Shown here: in pieces, positions 40,696 through 48,082 of the stretch
Layout: the number at the start of each line of letters is the position of its first letter
How positions within the stretch are numbered: position 1 is the stretch's first letter
NCBI GenBank assembly: GCA_025357835.1
Contig: JANYLM010000114.1
Location: forward strand, 1-55,413
Length of the DNA stretch: 55,413 nucleotides
Direction of reading: 5' to 3'
DNA from: Gammaproteobacteria bacterium
GTDB lineage: Bacteria; Pseudomonadota; Gammaproteobacteria; Steroidobacterales; Steroidobacteraceae
The notes under the pieces: generated by a model
The model's input: the letters and a program-made list of their open reading frames with translations, nothing else
Databases searched by the model: none
Told to the model about the DNA's origin: nothing
Translations under genes and position numbers: made by a program

Positions 40696-42756
40696 ATGAC
40701 CATTGATCCAGATATGGCGGAAATCGCCAAAGTCTTCTTTCAGGAGAGCCGCGAAGGGCTCGACGTGATGGAGTCTGGTCTTTTGAGCCTCGGCGCCACC
40801 GCCGACGGCGAAAGCATCAACACGATCTTCCGCGCCGCCCATTCCATCAAGGGCGGCTCGGCCACCTTCGGTTTTGGGGAAGTGGCGGCGTTCACGCACG
40901 GCGTGGAGACACTGCTGGACGAGATGCGCAACGGCGTTCGCCCGGTAACGGCCGAAGCCATCCAGACCCTGCTGCAATCCTGCGACTGTTTGCGCGAAAT
41001 GATCGCTGCGACGGAAGCCGAACAGCCGCTGGATCAGGACCGCATAGCGACGCTCAACGGCGACCTCAAGAATATTCTCGGCGAACGGCCGCACGATGCG
41101 CCCGTTCCCGTACCGACGGCGGCCGCATCGATCGAAGCCGCCGCGAATACCGAGGCGGCCGGCTGGCGCATCGCGTTTGCACCCGTTGCCGATCTTCTGC
41201 GTCTGCGCAACGAGCCGACTCGGATGTTCGCCGAACTCAGGCGCTTGGGTGCCTTCGTCGCCCGCGCCGATGTTTCCCGCATACCGCCGCTTGATGCGCT
41301 CGATCCGGAATCCTGCTATTTGTCGTGGGACATTGAAATCACCGGGCAGATTCCCCGCCCCAAACTGGACGAAGTGTTCGACTGGGTAGACTCCGGTTGC
41401 CGGCTCGAGATCTCGTCCATAGGCAATTCCGCGGCCGTAGAGTCCGAGCAAGCCGGGCCGCCGCCGGAAGCTCAGCCAGGCGCAACACAGGCCGCGCCGC
41501 CCAGTCAGGTGGAGCGTGCGCCGCCGGCCAGCGCTCCCGTGCAAAAGGCAAGCGGCGACTCCGGTTCCATCCGCGTCGCCACCGAAAAGCTCGACAACAT
41601 CATCAACTTGGTCGGTGAGCTCCTCATTACACAGTCGATGCTCAGCGGCTTCGCCGACGGCATCGATCCGAACGAATTGGATAGGCTGCGCCAGGGGCTT
41701 TCGCAGCTCGCACGCAATACGCGCGAATTGCAGGAAAGCGTGATGCAGATTCGCATGTTGCCGATCAGCTTCGCGTTCAACCGCTTTCCGCGCATCGTGC
41801 ATGATCTGTCGCGCAAGCTCAGTAAGAAGGTCGAACTCAAGCTCACCGGCGAAGGTACCGAACTCGACAAGACCGTGCTCGAAAAGATCAGCGACCCGCT
41901 GGTGCACCTGGTTCGCAACGCGCTCGATCACGGTCTCGAGACCCCGGAGCAGCGCACGGCGGCCGGCAAGCCTGAGACGGGTACCATCGAATTGGGCGCA
42001 TTTCACGAGGGCGGAAACATCATCATCGAGGTGCGCGACGATGGCGCCGGCCTCAATAAGGCGAAAATCCTGCGCAAGGCACGTGAGCGCGGTCTCGTTC
42101 CCATGGATCAGGATTTAACGGACGAACAAATCGACAACCTGATATTCATGCCGGGCTTCTCTACGGCCGATCAAATCAGCGACGTTTCCGGCCGGGGCGT
42201 CGGCATGGATGTGGTGCGGCGGAATATTAACGACTTGGGCGGCCACGTACAGATTTCCTCCAAGGAGGGGCGCGGCAGCACCATCCGCATTCGTCTGCCG
42301 CTGACCCTCGCCATTCTCGACGGACAGCTGGTGCGCGTCGGCAAGGAGGTCTACATCATCTCGCTGCTGGCCATCGTCGAGACGATTCAAGTCGAGCGGG
42401 AGCGCGTCAATACCTTGGCGGGTCGCACCGAAGTATTTCGGCTCCGCGAAGAGTATCTGCCTGTCGTCAAACTCTGCGATCAGTTCGGCGTCGAGCCCGA
42501 CAGCAGAAGCGCCGAGGACGGGCTGCTGGTCGTCGTCGAGGCCGACGGCAAACGGGTCGGTGTGCTCGTGGACGACCTGCTCGCGCAGCAGCAAGTGGTC
42601 ATCAAGAGTCTCGAGTCCAATTTCAAATCGGTGAGCGGAATCGCCGGTGCGACCATATTGGGCGACGGTACGGTGGCGCTCATCATCGACGTGCCCGATC
42701 TGATTCGCTCGGCCGCCAAGTCGGGCAGCGGCGCGGTTGCGGCGCACGCAGCGTGA
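40696..42756 (+). CDS. cheA: Chemotaxis sensor histidine kinase CheA
   Basis: 686 aa. The HPt domain (1-105) has the phospho-accepting His49 in AAHSIKGGSATFGF. A middle region (about 150-240) may be the response-regulator-binding P2-like part, followed by an Ala/Pro linker. The dimerisation helix pair (about 288-350) leads to the ATPase: N-box LVRNALDHGLETPEQR, G1 box VRDDGAGLN, and G2 RGVGMDVVRRNI. A CheW-like coupling domain (about 545-675) completes it. ATG 40696 has GAAGGA 7 nt upstream and is preferred over GTG 40678. It is complete. Confidence 0.95.
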   Translation: MTIDPDMAEIAKVFFQESREGLDVMESGLLSLGATADGESINTIFRAAHSIKGGSATFGFGEVAAFTHGVETLLDEMRNGVRPVTAEAIQTLLQSCDCLREMIAATEAEQPLDQDRIATLNGDLKNILGERPHDAPVPVPTAAASIEAAANTEAAGWRIAFAPVADLLRLRNEPTRMFAELRRLGAFVARADVSRIPPLDALDPESCYLSWDIEITGQIPRPKLDEVFDWVDSGCRLEISSIGNSAAVESEQAGPPPEAQPGATQAAPPSQVERAPPASAPVQKASGDSGSIRVATEKLDNIINLVGELLITQSMLSGFADGIDPNELDRLRQGLSQLARNTRELQESVMQIRMLPISFAFNRFPRIVHDLSRKLSKKVELKLTGEGTELDKTVLEKISDPLVHLVRNALDHGLETPEQRTAAGKPETGTIELGAFHEGGNIIIEVRDDGAGLNKAKILRKARERGLVPMDQDLTDEQIDNLIFMPGFSTADQISDVSGRGVGMDVVRRNINDLGGHVQISSKEGRGSTIRIRLPLTLAILDGQLVRVGKEVYIISLLAIVETIQVERERVNTLAGRTEVFRLREEYLPVVKLCDQFGVEPDSRSAEDGLLVVVEADGKRVGVLVDDLLAQQQVVIKSLESNFKSVSGIAGATILGDGTVALIIDVPDLIRSAAKSGSGAVAAHAA

Positions 42757-42797
42757 ATTGTTACTAGAGTTAAGGACGTTTTGGAGGAATTTAAATC

Positions 42798-43316
42798 ATG
42801 AATACAGCGAAAGCAGCGGCCAGCGCGGACAAGTCCGTCAACGATACCAGCGAGCAATACTTGACATTCATGCTCGCCGGCGAGGAGTACGGAGTGGACA
42901 TTCTGCGCGTTCAAGAGATCAAGGGCTGGGACAAGGTGACGCGCATACCGCACACCGCCGACTATGTTCTGGGTGTGATCAATTTGCGTGGCGCGGTGGT
43001 GCCGATCCTCGACCTGCGGCGTCGGTTCGGCCTCGAAACCATCGACTTCGGGCCAACCACGGTGGTTATCGTCGTGCGGGTCGGTGGCGGGCGCGACGAG
43101 CGCACCGTCGGCATGGTCGTCGACGCGGTATCGGAGGTCTACAACGTCGACGCGGCGGACACCAAACCGCCGCCGGATGTGTGCGGCAGTGTTGATACCG
43201 TCTTCGTCAAGGCGCTTGCGACCATCGAAGAGAAGATGCTCATTCTGCTCGATATCGACCGGCTCATCGGCAACAGCATTGCCGACGAACTAGTGGCGGG
43301 AGCAGCGGCAGCGTGA
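42798..43316 (+). CDS. cheW: Chemotaxis coupling protein CheW
   Basis: 172 aa. It links CheA to receptors. EYGVDILRVQEIKGWDKVTR followed by IPHTADYVLGVINLRGAVVPILDLRRRFG is the classic CheW core (residues 25-85). An Ala/Ser-rich N-terminal extension of about 18 residues precedes it. TTTGGAGGA lies just upstream of the ATG. Its stop overlaps the start of the STAS gene (GTGA). Confidence 0.96.
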   Translation: MNTAKAAASADKSVNDTSEQYLTFMLAGEEYGVDILRVQEIKGWDKVTRIPHTADYVLGVINLRGAVVPILDLRRRFGLETIDFGPTTVVIVVRVGGGRDERTVGMVVDAVSEVYNVDAADTKPPPDVCGSVDTVFVKALATIEEKMLILLDIDRLIGNSIADELVAGAAAA

Positions 43317-43669
43317 GCAAGAGGAAACCTCGCACGGCGAAATCGGTGTCCGCGCCGCGGCCGGCGCCCATCGATCTCGACGCGCGTCTGACGATCGCCC
43401 AGGCCGCAGGCCTGCACGGCATTCTGTTGGAGCACCTGTCTCAGAGCGGGCCGGTCGTTGTCGACGGCGCGCGAGTGGAGGAGATCGATACGGCGATACT
43501 GCAATTGCTCGCCAGCCTATGGCGAACGGCCGCAGCGCGCGGAATTGCCTGCACGTGGCGGGGTGCCTCCAATAATCTACGTGATGCCGCGACCCTGGTC
43601 GGGGTGGCCGAGACTCTGCGCTTCCCGCAAGGCGAGACCGTGCGAGCCTGCGGCGATGCCGCGGCCTGA
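43313..43669 (+). CDS. STAS-domain protein in the che operon
   Basis: 118 aa. After a basic N-terminus, a STAS fold (about 20-110) can be read: LDARLTIAQAAGLHGILLEHLSQSGPVVVDGARVEEIDTAILQLL. The usual Asp-Ser-Ser phosphorylation site of anti-sigma-factor antagonists appears as Asp-Thr-Ala, so a Thr could be the target, or the domain may bind without being phosphorylated. Similar STAS proteins occur in many che operons with no defined role. GTG 43313 overlaps the cheW stop. The 3' end overlaps the next gene by 14 nt. Confidence 0.8.
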   Translation: MSKRKPRTAKSVSAPRPAPIDLDARLTIAQAAGLHGILLEHLSQSGPVVVDGARVEEIDTAILQLLASLWRTAAARGIACTWRGASNNLRDAATLVGVAETLRFPQGETVRACGDAAA

Positions 43670-44213
43670 GTCCGGCATCAACCGCCATAGGGCGGTCGGC
43701 AGTTCGCGGCCGGCGCAGAGCGACGCGTCGGGCATTGCCGTGGAACACTGCCGCGACTGGCTCGAGTGGGCGGCAACTCAAGTTGACCAATGTCTGGCCG
43801 ACGACAAACCGGCTTGCGATCAGTTGCTGTCGTCGCTTGCCGAGGTGTTAGGCGCTGCCTCGCCCCGGGTCCAGGCGGTCTCAGCGGCTGGAACGACGCA
43901 AACCCTCCATCAGAAGATGTCCGACGTCGTCGTCTCGGTCCAATCTCACGACCGCATCATGCAGCGGCTCAATCATGTGGCCGAATCGCTGCGCCTGTTG
44001 CACGAACACCTGGGGGATGCGCGGCGCGCACAGTCGCCCGAATCCTGGCGCATATTGCGCGACAATCAAATGCGGGCGTTCAGCATGGCGGACGAGCGTG
44101 CTTTATTCGTCCGCCTCGTCGCCCACGGCGACGACAATATGCCGGAAGGCGCCGCGAATGCGGACGAAACCGTCGAACTCTTCGCGCCGCAACCCGGACT
44201 CGGCCAGCCGTGA
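43656..44213 (+). CDS. Unrecognised che-operon protein with a CheZ-like DxxxQ motif
   Basis: 185 aa, mostly helical by composition. No named family is certain. The central helix reads SDVVVSVQSHDRIMQRLNHV, in which Asp99 and Gln103 have the D-x-x-x-Q spacing of the CheY-P phosphatase CheZ (E. coli D143/Q147). The following helix AESLRLLHEHL would complete a helical hairpin as in CheZ. The ATG at 43656 is one option; the frame is open further upstream inside the STAS gene, and STAS and this gene overlap by 14 nt. The cheR GTG overlaps its stop. A CheY-P phosphatase role is inferred from motif and position only. Confidence 0.6.
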   Translation: MPRPESGINRHRAVGSSRPAQSDASGIAVEHCRDWLEWAATQVDQCLADDKPACDQLLSSLAEVLGAASPRVQAVSAAGTTQTLHQKMSDVVVSVQSHDRIMQRLNHVAESLRLLHEHLGDARRAQSPESWRILRDNQMRAFSMADERALFVRLVAHGDDNMPEGAANADETVELFAPQPGLGQP

Positions 44214-45052
44214 GCAGCCAGCCGGTCGACCACGAATTCGAGTTCACTGACTCGCAGTTCCAGCGCCTGCGTGACCTGGTGTATGCGCGCACGGGAATCG
44301 CGCTGTCGGAAGCCAAGCGCGAACTTGTCTACGGCCGACTCGCGCGGCGTCTGCGCAAGCTCAAATTCGAATCCTTCGCCGAGTACTGCGAATTGGTCGA
44401 GCGAGAGGACTCCGACGAGTTGCAGGAACTGACCAACGCAATCACAACGAATCTCACTTCCTTCTTTCGCGAAAACTACCATTTCGAGCAGCTAGCGGCT
44501 GAGGCGCTGCCGCAAATCGAAGCCAAGCGCTCGGCCGCACGACGCCTGCGAATATGGTCGGCGGGTTGCTCGACGGGCGAGGAGCCGTATTCGCTCGCCG
44601 TCGTCCTGCGCGAAGCGCTCGCGCACCTGCCGAACTGGGACATCAAACTTCTCGCTACAGATATCGATTCGAAGGTGGTCGCCACCGCCGCCGCGGGCGT
44701 GTATGCGGCCGACCGCTTCAAGGGCGTGTCGACCGAGCGGGTCCGAAATTGGTTTCCGCAGGCCGCGGGCCGGTCCGGCTTTTTCGAGGCCTCCGCTGAA
44801 CTCAAGGCGCTCGTCACGTTCAGACAGCTCAATCTGCTCGATGCATGGCCGATGAAGGGGCCCTTTGACGTCATCTTCTGCCGCAACGTCGTCATCTATT
44901 TCGATAAGGCCACGCAGCGCAAGCTGTTCGATCGCATGGCCGACATGCAGGAACCGGGCGGCTGGCTGTTCATCGGGCATTCGGAGAATCTGCACAATGT
45001 AACGAACCGTTACAAGCTCGTCGGACGCACGGTCTACCGGAGATTGGAGTGA
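44210..45052 (+). CDS. cheR: Chemotaxis protein methyltransferase CheR
   Basis: 280 aa. It methylates glutamates on MCPs using S-adenosylmethionine. The N-terminal helical domain (about 10-75) contains TGIALSEAKRELVYGRLARR. The SAM-binding motif is IWSAGCSTGEEPYSLA (about 113-128), followed by LLATDIDS and FDVIFCRNVVIYF. The start is GTG 44210, overlapping the upstream TGA; a longer frame from 43790 lies inside the upstream gene. Complete and of family length. Confidence 0.95.
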   Translation: MSSQPVDHEFEFTDSQFQRLRDLVYARTGIALSEAKRELVYGRLARRLRKLKFESFAEYCELVEREDSDELQELTNAITTNLTSFFRENYHFEQLAAEALPQIEAKRSAARRLRIWSAGCSTGEEPYSLAVVLREALAHLPNWDIKLLATDIDSKVVATAAAGVYAADRFKGVSTERVRNWFPQAAGRSGFFEASAELKALVTFRQLNLLDAWPMKGPFDVIFCRNVVIYFDKATQRKLFDRMADMQEPGGWLFIGHSENLHNVTNRYKLVGRTVYRRLE

Positions 45053-45708
45053 CCGTGGGCCACGGTGGCCAAGCATTCGCAGGCGCGCCGGCGCTGCCGC
45101 CGGCGCTGCCGCATTTTGCGCACATCCGGCGCACATGGGATGCCGAGCTCGGCCTGCCGGTCGCCAAGCTGCTGCCCGGCGACTACTACGTGACGCGCTA
45201 CAACGAGGCCATCTTCACCGTGCTCGGCTCCTGCGTGTCGGCCTGCGTGCGGGAACGCAAATTAGGTATAGGCGGCATGAATCACTTCATGCTGCCGCTC
45301 GATCGTTCGGGCGGTACCAGTGCGTGGGCGGAAAACCTCGTCAGCTCCGCGACGCGCTATGGAAACGTCGCCATGGAGCGTCTCGTGAACGACATTATGA
45401 ATCTCGGCGGTCAGCGCGCAAATCTCGAGTTCAAGGTAATCGGCGGCGGCAAGGTCCTCGACATGGCGCTCGACGTGGGCGCGCGCAACGCACAGTTCGT
45501 GCGTGAGTACCTCAAGACCGAGGGCTTTGTCATTAGCGGCGAGGATCTCGGCGATTGCTTCGCGCGCAAGCTTTATTACACTCCGGCCACCGGCAAGGTA
45601 CGCGTCAAGCGCCTCACATCGACGGTCAATCGCGCGGTATTCGAGCGAGAGCAGGCGTTCGAGTCGACGACCGCCCAGGTCGAATCCGGATCCGTGGAAC
45701 TGTTCTGA
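45049..45708 (+). CDS. cheD: Chemoreceptor glutamine deamidase CheD
   Basis: 219 aa. CheD deamidates Gln side chains of MCPs. The catalytic Cys is in [14 protein letters not shown] and the His in [22 protein letters not shown] is the third conserved block. The N-terminal 30 residues before [13 protein letters not shown] are an extension. GTG 45049 overlaps the cheR stop; a second GTG six bases on is possible. cheB follows after 16 nt. Confidence 0.92.
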   Translation: MTVGHGGQAFAGAPALPPALPHFAHIRRTWDAELGLPVAKLLPGDYYVTRYNEAIFTVLGSCVSACVRERKLGIGGMNHFMLPLDRSGGTSAWAENLVSSATRYGNVAMERLVNDIMNLGGQRANLEFKVIGGGKVLDMALDVGARNAQFVREYLKTEGFVISGEDLGDCFARKLYYTPATGKVRVKRLTSTVNRAVFEREQAFESTTAQVESGSVELF

Positions 45709-45724
45709 GCGGGAAGAACGATTA

Positions 45725-46833
45725 ATGAATAAGAAGATTCGCGTTGTGGTGGTCGACGATTCGGCGGTGATGCGGCAGCTGCTCACCGAGATTCTGTGTT
45801 CCGACCCAGATATCGAGGTAGTCGGAACGGCGCCTGACCCGTACATCGCTCGAGAAAAGATCAAGCAGCTCAACCCTGATGTGTTGACGCTTGACGTCGA
45901 GATGCCGCGCATGGACGGGCTCGCATTCTTACGCAACCTCATGCGGCTGCGCCCCATGCCCGTCGTCATGTGCTCATCTCTTACGCAGCAGGGCGCCAGC
46001 GTCGCGCTCGACGCTCTAGCGCTAGGCGCCATCGATTTCGTCGCCAAGCCGGTGGTCGACGTGGTGCATGGCATCAGAGAATCGGCGCAGGAAATCATCA
46101 CCAAAGTGAAAATGGCGGCGCATGCCCACGTCCGGCCGCTGGTGGAGGTTGCTGCAATGCAAGTCGCGGAACGGCATGACGCTGGCGTCGTGCTGCCGAA
46201 GCGCAGCGCGCCCACGCGATTTGCCACGACTGACCGGCTCATTGCGATCGGCGCCTCCACCGGCGGCACGGAGGCCATCAGAGAGGTCCTCGCCGGCCTG
46301 CCGTCGGATATACCGGGAATAGTCATCGCGCAGCACATTCCGAAAGCCTTCAGCGGCCCATTCGCCATCCGCATGAACTCGAGTTCGATCCTCAATGTAT
46401 GCGAAGCCCGCGACGGCCAACCCATCCTTGCCGGCCACGCATACATCGCGCCCGGCGATCAGCACCTGATGTGGTGCGCGACGGTGCTCGCTACCAGTGC
46501 CGCTTGAGTGACGGAGATTTGGTCAATCGGCATCGCCCCTCCGTCGACGTACTGTTTCGTTCCGTGGCTCAGAGCGCGGGCCGCAACTCCCTCGCAGTTA
46601 TGCTCACCGGGATGGGTCGCGATGGTGCCGAGGGCATGAAGGAAATGCGCGAAGCCGGCGCAGCGACCATCGCTCAGGATGAAAGTAGCAGTGTGGTGTG
46701 GGGCATGCCGGGTGCCGCCTGGCAAATCGGCGCCGTTCAGTCGCTGCATGCGCTGCAGCAAATAGCCGGCCGAATTGTCACCCTCACGGGTGCGTCCATG
46801 GACATGGCGCAGCGCAATACGCAGGCGGCATAG
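45725..46833 (+). pseudogene. cheB: CheB methylesterase/response regulator, split by a frameshift
   Basis: From ATG 45725 the frame encodes a full receiver domain (Asp57 in LDVEMP) and the start of the methylesterase with Ser178 (GASTGG) and His204 ([10 protein letters not shown]). It then runs out as [12 protein letters not shown] and stops at 46507 (260 aa). In another frame, from about 46474, the coding continues as [33 protein letters not shown] and the catalytic Asp in MLTGMGRDGAEGM to 46833. The shift lies at 46471-46474 (ATG-TG-GTG), equal to two extra bases or one missing. As read, the catalytic Asp is lost and the enzyme would be inactive. Confidence 0.88.
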
Positions 46834-46853
46834 AGGACCTGGCGGGGCGCCGT

Positions 46854-46880
46854 TAAAGAACGGCGGCTCGGGGCCGATTA
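46854..46880 (+). promoter_or_regulatory. Candidate sigma-28 promoter before the second cheY
   Basis: TAAAGAAC (46854-46861), 11 nt, GCCGATTA (46873-46880). Against TAAAGTTT-N11-GCCGATAA the halves match 5 of 8 and 7 of 8, with exact spacing. It overlaps a strong hairpin (CGCCGTT-AAAG-AACGGCG, 46848-46865) that could act on the upstream transcript. It lies 51 nt before cheY. Confidence 0.65.
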
Positions 46881-46931
46881 ATCAAAGGGAACAATTATTG
46901 CCACAACATTGCGGAGAGGCCGAAAGAAGAG

Positions 46932-47294
46932 ATGAAGATTTTAATTGTCGATGACTCCACCGCCATGCGCATGATCGTCAAGAAGACGTTGCGTCTTGCT
47001 GGATTCGAAGGACACGAACTGTCCGAGCAGGATGATGGCGCCAAGGCCTTGGCCGCGATCAAGGCATCGAAGCCGGATCTCGTGCTCTCCGATTGGAACA
47101 TGCCGAATATGACGGGCATGCAGTTATTGGAGGCGCTCACGGCCGATGGGATCAAGCTAACATTCGGCTTTATCACCACTGAGGCGACTCCGGACATGCG
47201 TGCCAAGGCGGTAGGCGCCGGCGCGAAATTTCTCATCTCCAAACCCTTCACGCCGGAATCGTTCAAAGAACACCTCGGCGCACATATCCGATGA
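46932..47294 (+). CDS. cheY: CheY-type response regulator (second copy)
   Basis: 120 aa receiver-only protein. Asp7/Asp8, phosphorylation site Asp54 (LSDWNMPNMTG), Thr83 region (ITTEAT) and Lys104 (ISKPFTP) are all in place. It differs clearly from the first CheY of this locus (for example the DWNMPNMTG block, which is the form found in classical motility CheY). GAGAGG and GAAAGAAG precede the ATG. Its stop overlaps the next ATG (ATGA), coupling it to a possible phosphatase. Confidence 0.94.
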   Translation: MKILIVDDSTAMRMIVKKTLRLAGFEGHELSEQDDGAKALAAIKASKPDLVLSDWNMPNMTGMQLLEALTADGIKLTFGFITTEATPDMRAKAVGAGAKFLISKPFTPESFKEHLGAHIR

Positions 47295-47770
47295 GCACTG
47301 CCTATCCCCTACCCGATTGCCCGAAGATAGTCCAGTTGTTGGGTTTGCTGTTCGACGGGCTCGATGTAAAGCTCGGCGGCTCCTTCGATCAAACCCCCGC
47401 GGGCGGCGCGTGGTTCGGCGTGTTTATCTCCGATGCGGGCGAGCTGGTTGCGCTATGCGGAGCAGATGCGAATCTGGCGGCTACATTGGGCGCGGCCTTC
47501 TCAATGCTGCCGGTCGGGGTGGCCAAAGAGGCCGCCAAGGCACGTGAGCTCACCGCCGTCATGATCGACAATTTGCGCGAAATCATGAATATCTGTACCC
47601 GTCTGGTCATGGACGCTAATTCGCTGCACTTGAAGCTCGAGCAAGTCTATCCCACCAAATCCCTGCCGGCGCCGGCTGCGGCGTTGCTGGGCGCGGCGAA
47701 GGGTCGTCGCGAATTTCAAGTTCAGTTGCCGAAATACGGCGGCGGGGTGCTTACCTTTCTGTCGGTGTGA
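47291..47770 (+). CDS. CheX/CheC-like protein, possible CheY-P phosphatase
   Basis: 159 aa. Overall similarity is low, but the helix AVMIDNLREIMNICTRLVMD carries the E-x-x-N motif (Glu97, Asn100) that is the catalytic signature of CheX, CheC and FliY phosphatases. Its genetic coupling to cheY2 fits that role. CheX/CheC members usually also have glycine-rich turns after ExxN that are not obvious here, so a binding-only role is possible. Complete frame, ATG 47291. Confidence 0.6.
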   Translation: MSTAYPLPDCPKIVQLLGLLFDGLDVKLGGSFDQTPAGGAWFGVFISDAGELVALCGADANLAATLGAAFSMLPVGVAKEAAKARELTAVMIDNLREIMNICTRLVMDANSLHLKLEQVYPTKSLPAPAAALLGAAKGRREFQVQLPKYGGGVLTFLSV

Positions 47771-47774
47771 GTTT

Positions 47775-47957
47775 GTGCGGTGCTGCACGGTCGCGGGTCA
47801 GGACGCCGCCACCGGACCGGCAGCGGACGGCATTTTGCACGCTTCCGCCGAGTTAGCCCGGCAGACCGATTTGCCGCGGTCCGAAGTGTCGGATTTCTGG
47901 AACGCCGTGAATCCGAAAACCGCGACTAAGGGTTTGGATTATACCCTGCAAAAATAA
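47775..47957 (+). pseudogene. Remnant of an MCP C-terminal tail
   Basis: From 47823 the frame reads ADGILHASAELARQTDLPRS, then EVSDFWNAVNPKTATKGLDY to a stop at 47957. The A-x-x-I-x-x-A-x-x-L-x-x-Q-x-x-x-L-x-x-E-V-x-x-F pattern is the usual final helix of methyl-accepting chemotaxis proteins. The rest of the receptor is missing. It lies directly upstream of an intact MCP gene, so an older receptor gene was probably deleted or replaced here. Short length keeps this tentative. Confidence 0.5.
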
Positions 47958-47979
47958 ACGCTTAGCTGTATAGCGGCAC

Positions 47980-48006
47980 TCAAGAAGCGCGGGTCGGGGT
48001 CGATAT
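47980..48006 (+). promoter_or_regulatory. Weak candidate sigma-28 promoter before the MCP gene
   Basis: TCAAGAAG (47980-47987), 11 nt, GTCGATAT (47999-48006). It matches 4 of 8 and 6 of 8 of the FliA consensus with exact spacing, and resembles the site before the second cheY (T-AAGAA). The MCP ATG lies 77 nt downstream. On its own it would be weak evidence; the support comes from the two better sites in the same locus. Confidence 0.45.
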
Positions 48007-48082
48007 CAAATTGACGATTTCGATGGAGATGGCTGCGCCCGTGCGAAGCCACTCCGCCCTAACCATTAGACCTGGAGATTGC

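Noticed and set aside
46471..46474. Programmed ribosomal frameshift in cheB
   Set aside because: No slippery heptamer, stop-codon trap or stimulatory structure is visible at the shift, and cheB is not known to use recoding.
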